Source: Ypsolopha sequella (taxonomy: Eukaryota > Arthropoda > Insecta > Lepidoptera > Ypsolophidae). Taken from it: 64,000 nt of DNA. Made by a program: the position numbers and the translations under genes. Within the stretch, counting starts at the first letter, position 1. Every line of letters starts with the position of its first letter. Of the stretch, positions 63,984 to 64,000 are shown piece after piece. The DNA is taken from NCBI GenBank assembly GCA_934047225.1, contig OW203990.1:23601045-23665044 (forward strand), read 5' to 3'. The notes below the pieces were generated by a model. That model was not told where the DNA came from. It did no database searches and saw only the letters and a program-made list of their open reading frames with translations.

Positions 63984-64000
63984 AATTGTCTTAGATAAAT

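Noticed and set aside
1..64000. FLYWCH exons on the minus strand, as in Drosophila mod(mdg4)
   Set aside because: I looked for reversed H-x-H plus stop patterns and acceptors and found none convincing. Diverged ones could be missed by eye.

Overview
The window looks like insect nuclear DNA, most probably from a moth or butterfly. It is AT-rich and packed with short inverted-repeat transposons, LINE tails, tRNA-derived SINE pieces and one complete BEL/Pao retrotransposon. Its only host gene content is a long series of small exons. Each starts right after a polypyrimidine tract and AG, always in the same splice phase (two bases of a split codon), and each ends at its own stop codon. I recognise 25 intact exons that encode a FLYWCH-type zinc finger (W-x-C, C, H-x-H). 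This is the signature of the alternative 3' exon cluster of modifier of mdg4, mod(mdg4). In Drosophila that locus makes many proteins by joining one set of common BTB-domain exons, partly by trans-splicing, to different terminal exons; trans-splicing of the gene has also been reported in the silkworm. The BTB exons are not in this window, so it covers only the variable part. All 25 exons lie on the + strand.

Layout. 1-8.1 kb: transposon debris (LINE, piggyBac remnant, MITEs) with FLYWCH exons at 1382, 4835 and 5893. 8.4-16.4 kb: a two-exon module present three times, an exon for a pipsqueak/pogo-type helix-turn-helix followed by an unusual FLYWCH exon (8409+9638, 10560 broken+10997, 15238+16132). 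A 3.2 kb minisatellite with a 42 bp unit separates the second and third modules. 16.6-17.8 kb: a pair of close paralogous exons. 18276-25240: an intact BEL/Pao element with 590 bp LTRs that look identical and a GATAT target duplication. 25.9-56.6 kb: sixteen more FLYWCH exons, 0.3-3.4 kb apart, with many foldback elements between them. 57069-62075: a 5 kb inverted-repeat-bounded element inserted in a LINE fragment. A last FLYWCH exon follows at 62688.

How it works together. Each terminal exon would give the shared BTB protein a different DNA- or protein-binding tail. Paralogue pairs and interleaved A-B-A'-B' orders show that the cluster grew by duplicating one- and two-exon segments. Transposons have landed almost everywhere between exons. 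The helix-turn-helix exons look like a transposase DNA-binding domain captured as an extra isoform tail, which would recreate a BTB+HTH protein. Exon assignments rest on splice phase, open frames and motif matches read by eye; no transcripts or database searches were available.
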